This document shows positions 5,523 to 9,749 of a stretch of 9,749 nt of DNA, in pieces. The position numbers and the translations under genes were made by a program. Each line of letters opens with the position of its first letter. Positions within the stretch are counted from its first letter, which is position 1. The stretch lies in the NCBI GenBank assembly GCA_041488375.1, contig JBGPPD010000104.1, positions 1-9,749 on the forward strand, written 5' to 3'. The notes beneath the pieces were generated by a model that worked only from the letters and a program-made list of their open reading frames with translations, searched no databases and was not told the DNA's origin. This DNA is from JAABQT01 sp041488375 (GTDB lineage Bacteria; Pseudomonadota; Gammaproteobacteria; Burkholderiales; SG8-39).

Positions 5523-6662
5523 TCATTCCCAGTTCAGCGCGCCGCCGGTCTGGTATTCAATGACCCGCGTCTCGAAGAAGTTGCGCTCCTTCTTCAGGTC
5601 GATCATCTCGCTCATCCACGGGAACGGGTTGCTGGCCCCCGGGTAGAGCGCGTCGAGGCCGATCTGCTGGCAGCGGCGGTTGGCGATGAAGCGCAGGTAT
5701 TCCTTGAACATCGGCGCATTCAGGCCCAGCACGCCGCGCGGCATGGTGTCTTCCGCGTAGCGGTATTCCAGCTCGACGCCCTGGCGGAACAGCCCCTGCA
5801 GCACCTCCCTGAACTCTGCCGTCCACAGGTGCGGGTTCTCCAGCTTGATCTGGTTGACCAGGTCGATGCCGAAATTGCAGTGCATCGACTCGTCGCGCAG
5901 GATGTACATGTACTGCTCGGCGGCGCCGGTCATCTTGTTCTGCCGGCCGAGCGACAGGATCTGCGCGAAGCCGACGTAGAAGAACAACCCCTCCATCAGG
6001 CAGGAGAACACGATCAGGCTCTTCAGCAGCGCCTGGTCGCTCTCCGGCGTGCCGGTCTTGAACGCCGGGTCGGTGAGCGTGTCGATGAACGGCACCAGGA
6101 ACTCGTCCTTGGCGCGGATCGAGGCGATTTCGTTGTAGGCGTTGAACACCTCGCCCTCGTCCAGGTTCAGGCTCTCGACGATGTACTGGTAGGCGTGGGT
6201 GTGGATCGCTTCCTCGAAGGCCTGCCGCAGCAGGTACTGGCGGCATTCCGGCGCGGTGATGTGGCGGTAGGTGCCGAGCACGATGTTGTTCGCCGCCAGC
6301 GAGTCCGCGGTGACGAAGAAACCCAGGTTGCGCGTGACGATGCGCCGCTCGTCCGCGGTGAGCCCGTTGGGGTCCTTCCACAGGGCGATGTCGCGGCTCA
6401 TGTTGATTTCCTGCGGCATCCAGTGGTTGGCGCAGGCGGAGAGATATTTTTCCCAGGCCCACTTGTACTTGAACGGCACCAGCTGGTTGACGTCGGCCTT
6501 GGAATTGATGATGCGCTTGTCTTCCACCGTGATGCGGCGGAACGCATTGCCGGCGGCGAAGCGCTCCTCCGCCGCCGCGGCAGGCGGCACGAAGGCGCTC
6601 TTGGCTTGCAGCGCCAGGCCGGCGATCGCGTTCAGCTTGCCCTGTTCCTCGAAGCTGAGCAT
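5523..6662 (-). CDS. nrdB: Class Ia ribonucleoside-diphosphate reductase, beta (radical) subunit
   Basis: Generates and stores the tyrosyl radical used by NrdA; cytoplasmic dimer with a di-iron centre. 379 residues. By alignment to E. coli NrdB the metal ligands are all present: Asp120 in VTADSL, Glu151 and His154 in FEEAIHTHAY, Glu224 in LMEGLFFY, and Glu258 and His261 in RDESMH. The first three are offset by 36 and the last three by 20 from E. coli numbering. The radical Tyr158 is present, so this is class Ia and not the tyrosine-less class Ic. The C-terminus ends RVIEYQTGGALNWE, resembling Pseudomonas-type NrdB; Tyr370 is a candidate for the interface radical-relay tyrosine. The ATG at 6662 overlaps the nrdA stop as TAATG, implying translational coupling. 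The DUF2442 gene follows after 10 nt. Confidence 0.97.
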   Translation of the reverse strand: MLSFEEQGKLNAIAGLALQAKSAFVPPAAAAEERFAAGNAFRRITVEDKRIINSKADVNQLVPFKYKWAWEKYLSACANHWMPQEINMSRDIALWKDPNGLTADERRIVTRNLGFFVTADSLAANNIVLGTYRHITAPECRQYLLRQAFEEAIHTHAYQYIVESLNLDEGEVFNAYNEIASIRAKDEFLVPFIDTLTDPAFKTGTPESDQALLKSLIVFSCLMEGLFFYVGFAQILSLGRQNKMTGAAEQYMYILRDESMHCNFGIDLVNQIKLENPHLWTAEFREVLQGLFRQGVELEYRYAEDTMPRGVLGLNAPMFKEYLRFIANRRCQQIGLDALYPGASNPFPWMSEMIDLKKERNFFETRVIEYQTGGALNWE

Positions 6663-9517
6663 TACTGGCAGGCCTCGCACTCGGGATTGTCGATGGCGCA
6701 GAATTTCGCCTCCTCGGTGCTGGCCGCCTCGGTCATGCCGCCGTCGGAGGGCACTGCGTTCAACTGCCCGGCCTTGGAGGTGGACTTCTCGGCGTGCGTG
6801 GCGCCGAGGGAGCGCAGGTAGTAGGTGGTCTTCAGGCCGCGGATCCAGGCCAGCTTGTAGGTCTCGTCCAGCCGCTTGCCCGAGGCGCCCGCCATGTAGA
6901 TGTTGAGCGACTGCGACTGGTCGATCCATTTCTGCCGGCGCGCGCCCGCCTCCACCAGCCACTTCGGCTCGACCTCGAAGGCCGTGGCGTAGAGCCTGCG
7001 CAGCTCGGCCGGCGCCCGATCCACGCGCGCCAGGTTGCCGTCGAAGTACTTGAGGTCGGCGATCATCACTTCGTCCCACAGGCCCGCGCGCTTGAGGTCG
7101 GAAACCAGGTATTCGTTGGTCACCGTGAACTCGCCCGACAGGTTCGATTTCACGTACAGGTTCTGGTAAGTCGGCTCGATCGAGGCGGCCACGCCGACGA
7201 TGTTGGCGATGGTGGCGGTCGGCGCGATGGCGATGCAGTTCGAATTGCGCATGCCGTGCTGCTGGATGCGCGCGCGCAACGGCTCCCAGTCCAGGTGTGA
7301 TGAGCGGTCCACCTCGACGTAGCCGCCGCGCTCCGCGGCCAGCAGGTCGAGCGTGTCCTGCGGCAGCACACCGCGGTCCCACAGCGATCCCTTGAAGGAG
7401 GAGTAGCGGCCGCGCTCCTCGGCCAGTTCGGTGGAAGCCCAGTACGCGCAGTAGGCGACCATCTCCATCGAACGGTCGGCGAACTGCACGGCTTCGGCCG
7501 AGGCATAGGGCACGCGCAGCAGGTGCAGGCAGTCCTGGAAACCCATGATGCCCAGTCCCACCGGGCGGTGGCGCAGATTCGAGTTCTTCGCCTTGTCCAC
7601 CGCGTAGTAATTGATGTCGATGACGTTGTCGAGCATGCGCATCGCGGTGCGCACGGTGCGCTTGAGCCTGTCGAAATCCAGCCCCTGCGCGGTCATGTGC
7701 GCGACCAGGTTCACCGAGCCGAGGTTGCAGACCGCGATTTCGTCGGCCGAGGTGTTGAGCGTGATCTCGGTGCACAGGTTGGAGCTATGCACCACGCCGA
7801 CATGCTGCTGCGGGCTGCGCAGGTTGCAGGGGTCCTTGAACGTGATCCACGGGTGCCCCGTCTCGAACAGCATCGACAGCATCTTGCGCCACAGCTGCAC
7901 CGCGGGAATCTTGCGGTGCAGCTTCAGTTCGCCGCGCGCCACACGGTCCTCGCAGCGCAGGTAGGCCTCCTCGAAGGCCTTGCCCGTGCGGTCGTGCAGC
8001 TCGGGCGCGTCCGACGGGCTGAACAGCGTCCAGTCGGCGTTTTCCATCACGCGCTTCATGAACAGGTCCGGGATCCAGTTCGCCGTGTTCATGTCGTGCG
8101 TGCGGCGGCGGTCGTCGCCGGTGTTCTTGCGCAGCTCGAGGAATTCCTCGATGTCCAGGTGCCAGGTCTCCAGGTAGGAACACACCGCGCCTTTGCGCTT
8201 GCCGCCCTGGTTCACCGCCACGGCGGTGTCGTTCACCACCTTGAGGAAGGGCACCACGCCCTGCGACTTGCCGTTGGTGCCCTTGATGTGCGAGCCGAGC
8301 GCGCGCACCGGGGTCCAGTCGTTGCCCAGGCCGCCGGCGTACTTGGCGAGCAGCGCGTTTTCCTTGATGGCGTCGTAGATGCCGGTCAGGTCGTCGGCCA
8401 CCGTGGTCAGGTAGCAGGAAGAGAGCTGGGAGCGCTGCGTGCCCGCGTTGAACAGCGTCGGCGTCGAGCTCATGAAGTCGAACGTCGACAGCACGTCGTA
8501 GAACTCGATGGCGCGCGCCTCGCGGTCCTTCTCGTTCAGCGCCAGCCCCATCGCCACGCGCATGAAGAACGCCTGCGGCAATTCGATCCTGCGCTCGCGC
8601 ACGTGCAGGAAATAGCGGTCGTACAGCGTCTGCAGGCCGAGGTAGCCGAACTTCAGGTCGCGCTCGGCCTTGAGGGCGCGGCCGATGCGCGGCAGGTCGA
8701 ACTTCGCCAGCTCCGGATCGAGCAGTTCGGCCTCGATGCCGCGGTGGATGAATTCCGGGAAGTAAACGCCGTAGCGCGTCGCCATCGCCGCCTGGCTCAC
8801 CTCCTCGCCCAGCACTTCCAGGCGGATGGTGTTGAGCAGCAGGCGCGCCGTGACATAGCTGTAGGCCGGATCCTTCTCGATCTGCGCGCGCGCGGCCAGG
8901 ATCGCGGACTTGCGCACTTCCTCCATCGGCACGCCGTCGTACAGGTCGCGCAGCGTGGCCTCCAGGATCGAGGCCGGGTCGGCCGCGCCGTCCAGACCGA
9001 CACAGGCCGACTCGAGCAGGCGGCGCAGCGCCTCGCGATCGAGCACCCGCCGCGCGCCATTGTCCACCACGTACAGCGCCGCATCGGCGCTCTGGCGCTC
9101 GCGCGCGCTCTTCTCCGAAGCGCGCGCGCGCGAGCGTTCCTCGCGGTACAGCACGTAGGCGCGCGCCACGTCGTGCTCGCCCGAGCGCATCAGCGCGAGC
9201 TCGACCTGGTCCTGGATGTCCTCGATGTGGAAGGTGCCCCCCTGCGGCTGGCGGCGTTGCAGCGCGCCGACCACCTGGTCGGTGAGGCGCGCCACCAGCT
9301 CACGGATGCGCGCCGAGGCTGCGCCCTGGCTGCCTTTCACCGCCAGGTACGCCTTGGTCATGGCCACCGAGATCTTCGCCGGCTCGAAGCCGACCACGGC
9401 GCCGTTGCGGCGGATGATCTTGTAGTCGGACCAGGCGGAGCGCAGCGCGGCACTCGAGTCGGCAACGCTCACACCCACCACCGGGCTGGTTGCGGAACTC
9501 TCCTGCGCGATCTGCAT
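6662..9517 (-). CDS. nrdA: Class Ia ribonucleoside-diphosphate reductase, alpha (catalytic) subunit, two ATP-cones
   Basis: Reduces ribonucleoside diphosphates to deoxyribonucleotides in the cytoplasm. 951 residues, longer than E. coli NrdA (761) because of an extra N-terminal ATP-cone. Cone 1 (about 32-130) keeps the nucleotide-binding start IIRRNG. Cone 2 (about 148-235) is collinear with the single E. coli cone but reads VVDNGA where E. coli has VTKRDG, so it is probably degenerate. Catalytic core: Cys368 in SSCYL and Cys597 in VCNLGS (redox pair), NLCTE 580-584 with thiyl Cys582, Asn580 and Glu584, and radical-relay Tyr899-Tyr900 in TTYY. The C-terminal shuttle cysteines are Cys947 and Cys950 in ECEACQ. 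The start is ATG at 9517 with GGGAG (9526-9530) upstream at 8 nt; the open frame further upstream begins with TTG inside the promoter. First gene of the nrdAB-DUF2442 operon, with NrdR-like boxes in its promoter. Confidence 0.97.
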   Translation of the reverse strand: MQIAQESSATSPVVGVSVADSSAALRSAWSDYKIIRRNGAVVGFEPAKISVAMTKAYLAVKGSQGAASARIRELVARLTDQVVGALQRRQPQGGTFHIEDIQDQVELALMRSGEHDVARAYVLYREERSRARASEKSARERQSADAALYVVDNGARRVLDREALRRLLESACVGLDGAADPASILEATLRDLYDGVPMEEVRKSAILAARAQIEKDPAYSYVTARLLLNTIRLEVLGEEVSQAAMATRYGVYFPEFIHRGIEAELLDPELAKFDLPRIGRALKAERDLKFGYLGLQTLYDRYFLHVRERRIELPQAFFMRVAMGLALNEKDREARAIEFYDVLSTFDFMSSTPTLFNAGTQRSQLSSCYLTTVADDLTGIYDAIKENALLAKYAGGLGNDWTPVRALGSHIKGTNGKSQGVVPFLKVVNDTAVAVNQGGKRKGAVCSYLETWHLDIEEFLELRKNTGDDRRRTHDMNTANWIPDLFMKRVMENADWTLFSPSDAPELHDRTGKAFEEAYLRCEDRVARGELKLHRKIPAVQLWRKMLSMLFETGHPWITFKDPCNLRSPQQHVGVVHSSNLCTEITLNTSADEIAVCNLGSVNLVAHMTAQGLDFDRLKRTVRTAMRMLDNVIDINYYAVDKAKNSNLRHRPVGLGIMGFQDCLHLLRVPYASAEAVQFADRSMEMVAYCAYWASTELAEERGRYSSFKGSLWDRGVLPQDTLDLLAAERGGYVEVDRSSHLDWEPLRARIQQHGMRNSNCIAIAPTATIANIVGVAASIEPTYQNLYVKSNLSGEFTVTNEYLVSDLKRAGLWDEVMIADLKYFDGNLARVDRAPAELRRLYATAFEVEPKWLVEAGARRQKWIDQSQSLNIYMAGASGKRLDETYKLAWIRGLKTTYYLRSLGATHAEKSTSKAGQLNAVPSDGGMTEAASTEEAKFCAIDNPECEACQ

Positions 9518-9535
9518 GTCCTGTCTCCCGTGCGT

Positions 9536-9553
9536 GGCTGCCCTGGGGCAACC
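9536..9553 (-). other. Short hairpin in the nrdA leader
   Basis: GGTTGCCC and GGGCAGCC on the minus strand pair over 8 bp (one G-U) around a 2-nt gap, just 5 nt upstream of the nrdA Shine-Dalgarno. It would leave the ribosome site open rather than cover it. Function not known. Confidence 0.3.
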
Positions 9554-9611
9554 GGTCCCGGCCCGGCCGTCCTGCCGCGTGGTTACGGTTCTGTGACGAC
9601 CTGCACTAAAA

Positions 9612-9627
9612 CCACAACATCTAGTGC
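9612..9627 (-). promoter_or_regulatory. NrdR box, promoter-distal
   Basis: CCACAACATCTAGTGC fits the 16-bp NrdR box pattern (CAC-wA-N4-Tw-GTG type). It lies in the nrdA leader, about 30 nt after the predicted start. Its centre is 31 bp from that of the other box, the three-turn spacing usual for paired NrdR sites. NrdR is the ATP-cone repressor of ribonucleotide reductase operons; its gene is not in this window. Confidence 0.75.
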
Positions 9628-9642
9628 TGAAGCACTGATTGC

Positions 9643-9658
9643 TCACTAATTCTAGTGG
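9643..9658 (-). promoter_or_regulatory. NrdR box, promoter-proximal
   Basis: TCACTAATTCTAGTGG contains a perfect CACTA-N4-TAGTG palindrome, matching the NrdR box. It overlaps the predicted nrdA transcription start (near 9656) and begins 4 bp after the -10, so bound repressor would block initiation. It is separated from the other box by 15 bp. Confidence 0.8.
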
Positions 9659-9662
9659 GGGC

Positions 9663-9690
9663 AATGTACCACGGCGATTTTTTTTTGCAA
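9663..9690 (-). promoter_or_regulatory. nrdA promoter with extended -10 and A9 tract
   Basis: Minus strand: -35 TTGCAA (9685-9690, five of six matches except position 4-5 variation), 16-nt spacer, extended -10 TGGTACATT with the hexamer at 9663-9668. The predicted start is near 9656, giving a leader of about 139 nt. Nine consecutive A (9678-9686) span the end of the -35 and the first half of the spacer. Its placement directly upstream of the two NrdR boxes supports the call. Confidence 0.65.
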
Positions 9691-9749
9691 GCGCCGTGCC
9701 GCGCCCTGCCGCCGGCGGCGGCGATTGCGCAGTGCAGCGAAACTACTAG
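9691..9749. other. Unassigned sequence at right edge
   Basis: GC-rich stretch upstream of the nrdA promoter with a GCCGCCGGCGGC palindrome (9709-9720). No reading frame, RNA gene or further regulatory site can be supported before the window ends. Confidence 0.4.

Noticed and set aside
5523..6662. NrdB as a tyrosine-less class Ic subunit
   Set aside because: Tyr158 is present at the position of E. coli Tyr122 and all six metal ligands are conserved.
5490..6821. 443-codon plus-strand open frame opposite nrdB
   Set aside because: Antisense shadow of nrdB with no recognisable domain.
7523..9649. 708-codon plus-strand open frame opposite nrdA
   Set aside because: His/Arg/Ala-rich translation without recognisable motifs, antisense to a complete nrdA.
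9518..9664. N-terminal extension of NrdA from an upstream TTG
   Set aside because: The codon lies within the -10 element and the extension has no family resemblance. ATG 9517 has a ribosome site.
1..9749. CRISPR array, insertion sequence, tRNA or rRNA
   Set aside because: No regularly spaced repeats, no transposase motifs, and no T-arm/acceptor pattern seen on either strand.

Overview
The window is high-GC DNA with seven confident protein genes and one small, highly biased gene. Six of these eight genes are read on the minus strand. Best guess for the source is a betaproteobacterium (Burkholderiales, Rhodocyclales or Nitrosomonadales type). This is inferred from the GC-rich codon use, the Pseudomonas/beta-type class Ia ribonucleotide reductase with two ATP-cones, the H1-like lysine-rich protein next to nrdAB, and the malic enzyme-phosphotransacetylase fusion. 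No taxonomic search was possible.

Layout, left to right. Positions 1-2049 (minus) hold the first 683 codons of maeB, the NADP-type malic enzyme fused to a phosphotransacetylase-like domain; its C-terminus lies beyond the window. A 75-bp divergent intergenic region carries a -10 hexamer for each direction. Positions 2125-3312 (plus) encode a class I PLP aminotransferase. It converges on the next gene so tightly that the two stop codons share one CTAG. Positions 3309-3749 (minus) encode a secreted DUF4864 protein, and 3786-4457 (minus) a membrane-anchored SLT-type lytic transglycosylase. These two form a likely operon, with a perfect hairpin covering the DUF4864 Shine-Dalgarno. Positions 4458-4866 are non-coding. 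They hold the transglycosylase leader, its sigma70-like promoter, a 19-bp palindrome, and a structured stretch ending in a strong GC hairpin. Positions 4867-5148 (minus) encode a 93-residue lysine-rich, histone H1-like protein. Positions 5149-5263 contain two hairpins, one of them a convincing intrinsic terminator.

The right half is the nrdA-nrdB-DUF2442 operon (9517 down to 5264, minus). nrdA and nrdB overlap as TAATG, and the DUF2442 gene starts 10 nt after nrdB with its own Shine-Dalgarno. Upstream, a promoter (TTGCAA, 16 nt, extended -10 TGGTACATT) is followed by two 16-bp NrdR-like boxes centred 31 bp (about three helical turns) apart. The first of these overlaps the predicted transcription start.

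Working together: NrdA and NrdB make deoxyribonucleotides. dATP/ATP feedback acts through the NrdA ATP-cone, and transcription is probably repressed by NrdR. The lysine-rich protein probably binds DNA. MaeB and the aminotransferase belong to central carbon and amino-acid metabolism, and the transglycosylase acts on peptidoglycan. I see no wholly new multi-gene system. The least explained items are the DUF2442 gene in the nrdAB operon, the structured intergenic stretch at 4741-4846, the transglycosylase operator and leader region, and the poly-A tract inside the nrdAB promoter.
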